64,000 nt of DNA from Balanoglossus misakiensis. Lineage: Eukaryota > Hemichordata. The first letter of the stretch is position 1, and every line of letters starts with the position of its first letter. A program made the translations under genes and the position numbers. Of this stretch, positions 44,660 to 58,277 are shown piece by piece. A model generated the notes under the pieces. That model was not told the origin of the DNA, did no database searches, and saw nothing but the letters and a program-made list of their open reading frames with translations. The stretch covers positions 4,650,001 to 4,714,000 of the forward strand of contig CM082581.2 in NCBI GenBank assembly GCA_040954595.2, in the 5' to 3' direction.

Positions 44660-47600
44660 CACTCCAATCTCAACGAAAAGTTCCACGTCTTTGTCAAGAT
44701 TGCCGTGAATACCGAGAAAACAGCAGCTGATTGGGGGGGGGGGGGGAGGGGGCTACGTTTTGGCGTTGTAAATCACAGACTAAGTGCAGAAATGGAAGAA
44801 TAAAACTGGCGCCAACACGACAACAGACAACTTAGGTTACTCATATAGCCTATCCGTTTTTTTTCAATCAAGTTCCCGCGAGGGTTAACACCAGGCTCTG
44901 GTGAAGAGTTGTCCCGCCATCAGCTAAATGCACGCGTCGGTGAAATACAATAACTGCTCACGAATTCAGCAAATTCAAAGCACTCCAAATCGCCTGATCT
45001 GTAATACGCGGCATGTGTGAGTGTTCACACAAGCACAACGCATCAGTTACAGTGTACTGCTCACACAATGTACTATAATCCTACCGGGTTCCCAGAACCG
45101 TCGCGAAGAAACAGAACCAATTCGACATTTTTGTTTAGCTGCCCCATCTTCCAATTACACGTCTGCTACCTTGGTAATCTCACCGGTTGAGCCGACATAT
45201 CTTTCATCTCCATTATCTCAGATTCCACAGACAGAAAAATAACCCACGGATTAATGTCTGTCTCAAAATGGACCATCTTTTCAAATAAAAAAAAATCTGA
45301 TTTGCAACCCTGAGTACATTTCAGGCGAGTATGAATATTAGTTGCAGAAAATGTATCTGACATACGTGGCGCAAAATGACTAATATGTCAAATATAAATA
45401 ATTTCAAGTATATACCGGCTATTCTATCAATGGAAAGTAAAATAAACGAATACCACATGCATCACCTTGGCATATTTGGTTTGGCTACACCAACAGTGAT
45501 TTAATATAGTACATTAAGCTCATATTGACGAAAACATGATACATGTGATATTAACTGATAACAGTTAATTTCTTGAGAATGCACATTTTGTGTTAACGCG
45601 ATATATTCTGAATTCAAAATATACAAACCTTTAGAATATGATAATTAGTTTGAACAAAAATAGCAATGAACGAAAGGACATCAGACGTAATTACTTAGCA
45701 TCCGTCTTTATGCTTCTTAAATTTGCATTCAATGATCCCTTGATGTATAATGTAAGTTATGTTGCATGCGCGCATTAAATCTATATTACTGTTACCGTAA
45801 TTAAGTCGTTTGTTCTGTATATCGACAAAAACAAATTATAGTATTTGGTGAAACTAAGCAAAGAGTTCGTTAAAACCGCCATTATTCCTTTTCCAAATGC
45901 CATTTTCTGTAAATCACGTTATTTGTTTCTATGCTCCCAATGGTCACGCCACCAAGGACGAAGAAAGGAATTAACGAGCTTCCACAACCTAATTGGTTCC
46001 AGACAGAATATGATACTGCATCAGAAGTTTCATCTCTCATGATTCCCCATCCCTTCAGCTTGTAAACAAAAGGTAAATGGATATGTACTTGGCGGGATCA
46101 GGTAATGTACTGTAACGTGTATCACCGTGTACTCTATTCCGTGGAACCAAATATCGCGGCGTAAAGGGTCACGAGAATCGGAAAATTAGCAGATATTATA
46201 GTTTTTGTCTTTGTAGCTGAAATACGAGATGTGAAAAGAATCAGCTTCTTCGGGGGATTCGTTCTCCAAGATGATAAATCTTCACGTTTATCATTCTGTA
46301 TGACGAGTTCGTAATAAAAACACGTAACTTACGATATCTACATCAAAAATCGGGTGTATCGAAACCAAGGCATGAAAAACATATTTTCGATCAGCATTCC
46401 TAAAAGTCGTAAAATATTTAATACGGTAATTTACTTGTGACGAGACAATAATGCATACCAACGATGCGTGGAATCGTTTTTCATATTTACTGTCTTTCTC
46501 AATGAATTCAGGTTTCCATCGTCGTCTCGATTCGCCGATGCTAGTTGGCATTCACGAGACGTCATTTGATGACATCACGACCCACCGTACCCTGTCACGA
46601 TTACAGTCTTGTGGGTTATCTGTGCAAGACAAACACGGCGCAACGCGAGACGCTCACTTGTTATCGATGCGTTAGATACAGGTAGTGCGGGCGATAAACA
46701 GCATTGGAATTCACGACCCACGGCTCACCACTCGCCATACAGATGAGCCTTCACATCAAAGAACCGTGCCAATATTCACAGCTGAAGAACATCAAGAGAG
46801 CGGTTCCCTGACTGCGAACTCGGCAGTGTTGCATGATTTATACTTCAAAAGTGCTTATTTTCATTTCCGGAATGCAGGACATGTCTCGGAGGCCTATACG
46901 CACAGAATACACCTGTCACGTAATTCTGCCTTGTTGCCTTGTTAGCATTTCGTTTTCCATTCTATGGTGCAGTTTCGGTGATCAGAGTTTGGCGGGCCTG
47001 GCGTGCATGATAGTGTACATGTATAGTTAACAAATCTTACATGTAATTCATTCAACCCTGGAAATGGCTGTCTACGGGGAGAACGTTAGTACTGGCACGT
47101 AAAGTTGATGGCATCTTCTCATCACAATCCCAAGGTTATTATGTGCACAGTAATGTGTGTTATGCCAAATATCTGCTTACTTACATTGTGTAATGAAAAA
47201 TCCTTCAGACACACATCGTGATGAGAAGCCCGTATTACTGGTATTGCCCATGTACATGTACTTAACAGAAATTCCAAACTGGTTTGCATGCAACTGCAGT
47301 ACCCTAGATCTTTCTTAAACAACAGCATTTAGTTTCGAGCCCTCGTTGTTTTGACCGTTGCTTGCTTACAGAGTCTATGTAACCATACGAGACAATATCT
47401 AATTATGTGAGCTTTATTGGCCGTAATAGTACCAGCAACATCGAGTGACTATAAAAAAGCATGCCCAAAAGGATAATACATGAATTCTCAATTGGAATCA
47501 AATACACAGTAGCTGTGTTTCTATTTGGGGAATTCAGCAAAATTTGGCATGAGTCGTTAATTTTGCTTAACGAAATTCCTTGCAAATAAGTGAATCGACT

Positions 47601-50600
47601 TGTTTCAGGCTTGCATCAGATTTTCAACACACAATCGTGTGTAAAAATCGTGAAATTGCCTCTTTGAAACCAAGGTTTGACGGTGATCCTGTCCGTATTT
47701 GACTTTTCGGCCATGTAAGCCTAATTCCTACATGTATAATACCAGAATACCTAAACAGTATCTGGCGTTATTTCTCTGAAATGTTTGACTTTTGATATAT
47801 TTCGTCCTTTTTGGAGTCGCGAGGGACTTTATCATTAGTTGTGCTGTATCCTCTTTGTTTATCCCCTGAATCGCACGCGGACATAGAGGATAAAATCACA
47901 GCTTGTGTGCAAATGGTAATTACCGTTTATCTATATCTAGTCATATACGGTATATTAGTCCGGGAAGACCATGTTGTTGTAACGAGAATAGGGATGCCGT
48001 AATGGCCTGATCACGGTCTGATAGCAAGATCTGATCTCATCTTTCTTGCATAGGACTTGCCATACACAGCCGCTTATTAAGATGCTAATACGACACTGTG
48101 ACGCACTTCTACCATGTAGTAGTTTAATCCTCTTGTTCAGTGTAATTTGGCTTTAAAACTATTATTCAAACTTTCCCCCACACAGAAACTGGACACGTTG
48201 GATTAATCTTGTTGATATAATCTTTTTTGTTGTGTATGTTCTTCCTGTAAATGCATCCTCTCCATACTTTTAGGAGTTAAACTTGTTGCGTAAATCAATG
48301 AAATTCTATAGACGTGGCCATAACGGACGTTTCAGCGTAAGTCCGTACTGGCCAAGTCTAGATCTGTGTGGTGATAGGTCTTAATGTATTTTGCCTACTG
48401 TACATGACGTAATGATTTATTTCAGTAACTTCATCAAAGATGACATTAGCCCTGAAGTCTGTTGTACAATAAGCATGTCTTGTATAGTCAAGGGGAGTCG
48501 AGATGGTAATTCAACATACATGTAATGTGTTCAGGGCAAAACAGCGTGTCCGGAACATGTGGATCAGATAGCAAGTTCTTTAATATTTTATCCGTTATTG
48601 TTTGATTATTTTACCCCAAATCCTTTGACAGTAAAGGAAAGAAGTCATGTGGCTATGTAATCGAGAAATAATACAAGCACATTGTTAAATATGAATCAAA
48701 ACCAACAGATATATAAGCTTAAACTAATGTGAAACCAAAAACCACGAAAACGCCCTTATTTTTTTGTAACACAAGAGTGCGTTTGACTCATTGCACTCTC
48801 AGAGTCAAATTTATAGCTTACAGGATCGATTTGTCTATCCTTGACCAGACACAACCCTTTTACAAAACGTTTTATTGCTATCTAATTGTGCAGGTATAAT
48901 AACATGTGATGCTGTGCATACAGGGTATAATTATGATATGCACGGAAAAAATAAGACTTACATCGTTAAAAGCTGGTCGACCAGCCTCCTGCTGTCACAA
49001 TCCATATACCCTATTGACTTAATCAGGAGACATACATGCCGCGAATACCCTGCAGCTGTTCATGTGCATCTAATTTGGCATGAAGCTACAGAAATTGTAC
49101 CTCCCTGCATTGACGTCACCAAAGACAGTAAAAACACCCGTCGTACGTTTGGCAATCATTGTGGACCTTTTTTTCACCGAGTTCATAAAATCGGGGTAGG
49201 CAATTAGATATTGAAAATCAAGATTTATAGTTGTTTATTTGTTTATGGTGAAAGGAACACACTTTACCGCACCCTTTTATCGTGACAATGGTTTTGTTTT
49301 GTTCAGAGTCGTTGCAATCACGACTGCTTAACTTGGCGCACTCTTCTGTATTTAAAGGCGCGAATGTGGTCTGGTACATCACTAAACACTATATACTTTG
49401 CATCAGTTTCAGATCGATAGTACTCCTAAACTTGCAATTGTACAGTAACATGGTTCGTCTGGAAGTTTGAAATTCCTGAAAACCATATACCATTCTTGCG
49501 CATATAATAAAAACCCTGTAGGGATTTTGAAATCGAACTGTTTTATGGTTACATGTACTAGTAAGTCTTCATGGAAATATTGTTTGGTCACTTACGCCTC
49601 AAAACTATATCAATCAACATTCACCCAACAACACAGGCGTATAGATCAGTTTTTTATGTACTACCATGCCCATGCGCACATAAACCTTACCCTCACCGTC
49701 GATGCGAGGACTTGCAACCGCGTTTTACAGGTGAACAGGAAGCCCAGATGGAAAGTTATTGTGTAAAAACACATTTGCTAAACACATACAAGCAGAATAA
49801 ACCTTAGAATATATTTGCGTCTCTGTAAATAATAGTATATTGAACTCACTTTGTTGGAGTTCATTCATGGCCAATTGTAATAGTCACTTTTCGAGCGTAC
49901 CTCCACAGGGGGCTTGTAGTTTAGTTTTTAAAGCGGCGCCATCTATTCATTATAAAATTGAGCTACCCGGCTTGGCTGCGTGCACGTTGTTGGGTAAACC
50001 AGCTGCTCAGCATTTAGACTAGCATGTCAAGAATAATACAATTATTTCCTGCTGTTGCATTTAGTGAATTACTCTTGTGCTGTGTACATCGCCCGTAACC
50101 TTGACTTGTTCGTTTTGTGAGCTAGGAAACCAGGTCATCGTTTCCGTTATAGTTTTTTTACATAAGGGCAGCGATCTCAAAAACGGGTGGGGTGGTGTGG
50201 GGGTCGGAGAATTAATTAAGAGGGGGGGGGTGACTCGAAAATTTTGATGATGGCGGAGCGGAGACATAACACTACAGGGTTGTTGAGGGGTCTGGACATA
50301 TTTTTACGTATTTTTACGTAAGTATCCCGACACAGCATATTTTACATGTAGGTACCCAATCCTTAAGTTAACAATGGAATAGGCAAAACATTTGAATAAA
50401 GTTCACGAGAAATCACTGCAAGCGTTCATTGGAGTAGTAAACTACCGAACACAATACGCGCTATATTGAATTAATACGTCAAATTGATATAAAACCGTGA
50501 CAGGAAACACGCACATGATTATATGATTTGGTTCTGTTTGACAGCACTCACTTTTTTTGTCAAAGTATAATATTCTCATCAGGGTATCGAATTAATCGAC

Positions 50601-53600
50601 GGGGGCACATTGTTCTACTTCGTGAATCTGATTTCACCCTTAAGGGGTTAGGATGAGCCCTTCATCTGAAGTAAACGAAATTCGTTTCTGAGCTAAAACT
50701 AGACGCGACCATGGATGAGAATGACGATGCCCTGTTCGATTCCAATCACTCGAAAAGCTGCGCAAGAACTGTGAACGGAAGTAATTAGCCGCGCGTCAAT
50801 TTCAGCCTAATTGATTGGAAGATGTGACGGTGATAATTACTAATTTTCACATTAAGCTTAGATGTTTACTGTCATGTCTCATCTGACTCTAGCCGATAAC
50901 CGACCATGAACGCTTTCATTCTTGAAATCTTTAGAGTACGGTGAACCATGGTTCCCGTATTTGTAACAGAAAAGATAATTGCTATAGCAGCTAGTGCGAA
51001 CTTTTTCTTAGAATGATACACTAATTTACATAAAATAATGGTTCCTGTCAAAGTTAACCTCTTTTCAAAATTTTCTGCAACGAATCTATGCAATTCGATA
51101 TTCTAGCAGCCTGCATGGAAGCACCAAAATAAAATTTAGACACCTAGCATTCTGGAAATCAAGGTTTTGTGATAGGTTTCTCACCTTTTCGGTGAAAAAC
51201 ATGGCATTGAATAATTAATGTAAAGAAACCTTACATCGCATCGCCATCTTAACTGAGCAATAAATTAATCCAAATGAGCAACCAATCGACGGCATATTAT
51301 AAGTGTTTAACGCTCTGAAGGTTTCTCAGCTATCGGGCATTCTTATATTTCTTCTAATTCTATACAGTAGCATATTACATTTGCAAAAAATCACCATTAC
51401 GCCAGTATGTTTTTATCACTTATAGGGTCTATACTGCATGTTTTTGTAAATAACTTTGAATTTAAATAAATGATATACTATCTTTAAAACATTTACTAAA
51501 GAGAATAATTATTATGAATATTCATTATGTTTATTAAGTCTAAAGTTATTGTGTCTTAGGATTTCCGTTCAACATTTTTTGAGACTTGGACAGTTGTTTG
51601 TTGTTCCTGACACTAGAGGGACTTATTCTCATAATCTCGGCTGAGTAGTCCTTGCCTACATTGGAAATAGGCCAGTCACTGTCATGTGACCTATAAAAAT
51701 ACTTTTTGAGGTTGTGCACAGGTTACCGTATGTTTTTTTAGATGGACTAGTGTAAGCTGATTCTTGGCACCAAGCAGTCTAATTATAACATTTGATCCAC
51801 CTCTAATTGAGCTAAAGTGTAATTAATCCCTTAGCTTTTTATCTGTCAAGGTGGGTATTGTCTAAATATTAATTCTATACTATATAATCATAAACTGAAT
51901 TTACAAAAGTATATTTCAACCAGAACATTTAGGAGGGGGGGGGGGACTCTGTTCTAAGCTATGATGCTGATAGTTTTGTATTACTTTAATACTTTGTTTA
52001 AACATGTTTAAGCTATAGGCAGAATCGTTCATCGCAGGTAATGCTGGTAGCGTGACACATTTTAATAGGCACCCCTACTGACTGAAGTACTCAATAATTG
52101 ACACTACCCTGTCGCAGGTACATGTATATCTCTTTAATAAGTGTTCATATAATTTAACCATAGACCAGGGTGTATAATTTAACTATGTCCTAATAATGGC
52201 GTGTTTATCTCAACACGTGTCTAATGTTAACCATGGTTTAGTATGGCAGTTAACTTATGCAACTGGGCAAACTTTGGCATCACCTTTGGAGTCTATGATT
52301 ACAGGAGTGCATGTTAAGAGGCCGATGACATTACTCGGCAATCCCTCGGAAACAATCAGAACATCAACATCATCGGTTGTTTCCACGAGGGAATCAGTTA
52401 ATCCTTCATTCGCTTATAAGCTTACTAACAGTGTGTAACATAGAACATTCGTTTTGCTTACAGGTATGTAATAGTGTGATGCTTAACACATTTAAGCAAT
52501 GGAACCACCGCGTAAGCAACTGTCACTTACCCTTACATTCGTGTCTGCTAGCGTGTTTTCTTAACATCGTCCATTGTACAGAAATGTTTCAGGGTTTTCG
52601 CCACACCATGCCCAAGTCGGTATACCCATTAACCCCTTAACTACATGTACCATTAGGCCTACCTACAAGTACATGTATGTAAACATATATGGCTTTCGTC
52701 CGCATCTAGGGCAAATAATGGCATCTGCTATTAAACAATCCCTAGGTCAAAATAGTAAGCAATCACACTCGAAGACAAATGTCACTGAAGCCATCAGCAA
52801 TTTGTTTTAGAGATACATTGTACTTATCTATATATGCTCATTACACCTTCGAAAAAGCGAGTCAACATAGAAACAAGCCTTTCGCTAAAATAAACCTGAT
52901 TTATCAGTTTGGGTGATATGTGGCTGTGTTGTTCTCCAAAATCACTACATGAACTGTTCTTGCATAACGGATATGCTGTGAAATATATTACTAACGAGAG
53001 TGGTACATGTATAGTGCGTACAAGGTGTGGAAAAGTGATCATGATAGTCAAGTTATATACAGCAGAGTAGAAATATCAACCATGTTCACGGAAATCGAGT
53101 AATGAAAGTGAAGGTTGACATTCAAGATTTGGTAAAGTACCAAGTCGTTATTATTTTTGACGAAGTGGGGCATAAAACCCACTAAACTAAACAAATTGCC
53201 TTTGTGAATACAGCAGCTAGACACAATACCCCATTTCATAACCTACTAGCATATATCTCGCACCTGCAGATGTCACTTAGAACAACGCCGATTAACGTTG
53301 GAAACCTTAATACTTTTCCTGAAAGATACAAGGATTTCATATTTAAGGAAGAGGCGAAGTCAATATATCCAGTGATAAAATTACACTAATAGTAATTCTT
53401 TAAGATACTCCGACTGGATTGATATAATTCATACACCTGTTCCATTGTATGAGGTTAAATTAGTATCTTATCGAGTTTCACGTCTTCTAACGCCAGGAGT
53501 CGTTCACAGTTTACATATGAAAAGAATTGACTTCCTCTTTGGGAATAGTTCGCATTCGACAGGGACTCAAATGTGTCCTGAATTCCCATGGTGTAATACA

Positions 53601-56494
53601 ATAACGTATAGTGACAGGCTGTCTTCGCACTGAATACCCAGGTGTATTTCAAGCTTGTATGGTAACCAGACACTTGTCAATCTGGGAGGAAGAACGCGAA
53701 GCTGAACCCAAGAGTGTGACAGAAGTTTGGCTGAGAATCCAAGTGATTTGGATAAAGGTATACTTTACTATATATGTACCATATGTATTTGCTGCATGAA
53801 AATAAGTTGAAGAGATTTTTCCAAACGATGAAAGTGAGTGCATCCCCGTATATTGAGTCAGTTTATATAGGAAAAGAGTCTTTGAAGTTTATGATTTAAC
53901 TTAAAAACATCACAATTTAACCCAATAGAATATAAAAACTCGTGATAAATCTAGTAAAGAAAGAAGTCGTAAACATGGTGAGAATGTGATTGTCCAGTTG
54001 TTGTTACCCATACGTTGGGACCCATTGTCAATTAAATCCAGTGGTTCCTAAAGACTATAGACGAATGGAATAATTTCATAATGATCACTCTTGATGCTCC
54101 TTAGACTCTCTCACAGTCCCTCTCGCCGCCTACGCATACTTATGGTATTGATTGAATGTGTGCCCTCAGTGGTCGAGTGAAACAATGAGAAACGAGATGT
54201 CACCATACTGTACCTTGTCACCCATTTATTTTCACACACGAACCTATACTTGTACTTCCTTGACGATTCCCAATATTCATGTGGGCAATCGAAAGCTAGT
54301 ACAGTTATCCGTACACAGAAAATCCCACCAAATATGAAGTGCCACTTCGACCAGACTCATCTGAGTTAAATGTGCAACAAAAACAAGTTGATCATAGCTC
54401 CGAATAGTTCTATATGCTACATCGCTATAGAAATATATGTTTGTCGCCCAGTATGACGGTTTCAATATTTACATCATGTAGTCTAAGCGAAATTGCGGAT
54501 GTGTAAACTTGTTATCTTCACTATTGTCAGACTGTATAATTAGCAAAATTATTGTTTAAGACAACGCGATGGTGAATGCACGAAAATAGGGGTTATTCGG
54601 CTTCGTTTGTACCTCCATGAAATGTACAGGAGTTGATGAAAGAGAAGACACTTGTCACAGGTGAAAACAATACCTCGGCGGGAGATTTTGCAGATGACAG
54701 CGTAGCGTAGCAGGAAATCATTTTCGAGCACCAACGGGAGCCGTCATTAAAAGTCGTCGGCGACAATCAAAGCATCGTGGCTATACCAAAATTGTGCGCT
54801 GCAAGATCCATAGCGTCACAGCCCGTGATGCTGTAATACCTGTAAACACCAAAGTATAAGACATATCCTGGGATATCCTGATATTCGCCCACCTATTACT
54901 GTTGATCACGAAGCAATTTCACTAAAGGTGTGTTTTAAAAGGACTTTTCCCGTTATGTGGGTATTGGAAACCGAATGAAATTTTATAGAGAGATAAACAG
55001 TATTCATAAGAATGGTGAAAAGGTCGTGTAATTATTCATCAATGGCAAAGGATGATCTTCATTGTCGCTGTTTTAAAAACCATACGGTGCACAATACAAA
55101 GACCATAAACACAAAAGCTATTTCATCCCTCTAAGTATCACATGACCCGCAAGTGTAAAATTGGCATCGCAAATAATAATAAAAAAACGTTGTCATGGAA
55201 ATCGACTATAGACTAGAAAGTTTACCCTTTTACATCAACAACATGACATTCAGCCCAACATGCCAATTGTTTAAGTACTGCGTTATTTGATTCGTAAGAA
55301 ATCACTCATTACTTAAACGTTTCCTTGCGGTTTCAACTTATGTACATGTATTTTAAGAATAAATTGCACCAAACTAACCTTCAAAATGATCAAAAGAATA
55401 AATTACTCGAAAATTAAATGTTACAGCATTCCAAAACAGGGGTAATGCAAATCACTATATACACTAGTTTCTATATTTGGACATATCTAAGGCAGAATAA
55501 CACATGGCGAAAATAAAGTGTTAAATTGTCTCAGCGGGATGTAATGAAAGCACGATTAAGTTTCTTAGTAGTGTGCTCATCAAGGGTATGACGATTTGTT
55601 GTCAAACCTACCAATTCAAAGGGCGCGTGAGACTGACTTACATCATATTTGTACCACCATTTGGCATCACCTATACATACCACGTAGTAAATGACAACGA
55701 GGGACAGGGCTTCGTATTTGGAAGAGATGCATAATTTTTGTATTTCCCCCTCGATCCATCACCAGATCTTATCAACACACGATTCAATCATGGATAGTGC
55801 ATGATAACTAACATATCCTCACATGTGAGACACAATTGATTGACATCCGCGTGGATCATACAGTCGAGAAAAACATCCCCAGATATGGTGTACTCCATGG
55901 AGACTATATGAATTGGTCCAAGGTCACGTCTCTTGGGAACACCAAACCAACGAGTATGCCTCCGACAAGACTGACCTGACAATGACAGATTATGTACACC
56001 CCCATCGAGCAATACATGTACTTAGACTATTCCAACAATACTACACTAATATAAATCCCACATCTCTATATTTATCGAAGGCCACGGAAATACCCAGTAA
56101 TAATTATCTGATTTCTTTTGACTTTTCTACAGATCGCTATACGCGAACGTCATTCCGTATACTCAGAGAAGAGCGGTGTTCGTGCTAAAATATGAACATT
56201 GTAAGCTGCTATATAAAATTTAATATTGCTATTTGAACCGCTAATTATTTTCTTTTTGTCCATTATGCCACTACGCCTGTCAATCGCGGTCTAACATGCT
56301 AACAACCAAGATTCCATGTTGTAATTTAACTACGGAGTCGTTTGGTCTATCGCCAAAGGCTTCCCACATTTGATACAATTTAAATACAGACATCTGTGCA
56401 TAGCACTAATGGCATCTGTTTGTTTGCAAAAGTTTCGAAACGAAAACAATGATTGACTGTATTCTAGGATTATATGTAAGCAATAAATACTGTA
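44660..56494. other. Gene-poor intergenic stretch
   Basis: No supported gene on either strand. Includes G-runs at 44733-44746, 50222-50230 and 51935-51945 and a short hairpin at 48309-48360. Open frames around 46.4-47.0 kb, 48.9-49.2 kb and 52.2-53.8 kb were examined; none shows a recognisable motif. Confidence 0.4.
48309..48360. repeat. Short hairpin (20-bp arms, 12-bp loop)
   Basis: TAGACGTGGCCATAACGGAC (48309-48328) pairs with the complement of 48341-48360 (TAGACTTGGCCAGTACGGAC), 17 of 20 positions. Confidence 0.7.
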
Positions 56495-57005
<511 letters not shown>

Positions 57006-58277
57006 ATTTTTGTATGTATACGGGGGTACGTACAGGACCAAGATTTGACCCTCAAAATGTATTAACATATAAGAAGAGTCGCCATTCACTGAGCATACCC
57101 TGTCGATGGGACGTAAATTTAAGGTCATGAAACGGCACCGTGAACATCTTTACCAGCCACCTTATCGGAACAGCCACTGCAGTAGGTTTTTATCGTGTTT
57201 TCAGAAAACGGCAAATGGTCACATAAGCGAACCACACACAATGGCAGCCCGAGTGCACACACTACAGCAATTGTTGACGACGCCCAAACGAACTCATTCA
57301 AATTTCAATAGACATTCCTTTACGGCCTATGTGTACAGGGAGCAGATGGACCCCATTGTTGAGAAGAGAGCGCAAGGGTCAATGCAACCTGTATATGGCT
57401 GGCATGATTAGTAATCATAACTTGTAACGTGATTGGGAAAGTGAAAATTTATCAAGGGGGATTTGAATGACCCTGTCTCCCTGCATGGTTTGCTCATTAC
57501 CATATTCCCTTTCTTTGTATACATACTCGCGACCCTGGGGCAGGGTACCCTTGCCAATCTACCTTGCTCCCCCAATGCACTATAAGACCAAGTAACAACC
57601 CAACCGTGTGTTTTTTCGCCTAAAGGTTGCGACATTCACTTTCTCTCGGCTGCTTGTATTTGCGTCTCTGAATGCTTGGGCGCCGATTCATTATTCACAC
57701 GGAAAGAATGCCGCGGTGGGGCTCTCTTTATTGCGCAGGTATATAGGTGTGTCCTTCAGAGAGGGGTTGAGAGAGAAAGAAAACATTGAACAGCTTAACA
57801 TTGAAAGGGCTCCTGAAAAGCAGGGGTCAGGTCATCATACTGAATGCCTGTCAAGCCCACAGCAGTTGTAGTGGTGTCTGCCCTGTGAAGAAAATACACA
57901 CAGACCATTACCGAACCGCCAAATTCAGAGACGAGAACTTCACAGTCTATACTTTTCAAAAGGTAGGTCACTGGACACAGTATTACTTTTATAAACGTGA
58001 CTTGGCTTTCACTGTTGCAGGGTTTTCCATGCTTTAGTAACAGTGCGGTGACAGGTCATCAGTGCCAACTGGAGCACATTGACCTGACCTGGTCACCTGC
58101 TACCTATACCAACTCACCATTATATACATGTAGTATACATGTCATTCTCACAACATGCAAGACTTCAGTTTTCTCCAGCTTAAAGCCTTGTTTACGACAC
58201 ACGCAATTATCAAGCAACGTGCATTTCGTCGTTTTCAGAGCGATGCAGTCAAGAACCAACTGTTCAAGTGAAAGAAA
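57006..58277. other. Upstream region of the four-repeat receptor-like gene
   Basis: No coding region recognised. It presumably contains the promoter and 5' UTR of the gene starting at 58278; no TATA box is placed with confidence. Confidence 0.4.

Noticed and set aside
48875-49207. Open frame of 110 codons on the + strand
   Set aside because: No signal peptide, domain or splice support; composition is not distinct from flanks.
52196-53800. Cluster of short + strand open frames
   Set aside because: Considered as a possible viral or phage-like insertion or a small-exon gene; no motif, no consistent splice chain, and lengths are within chance.
57106-57411. Open frame of 101 codons upstream of the four-repeat gene
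   Set aside because: No recognisable domain and not connectable by phase to the signal-peptide exon at 58278.
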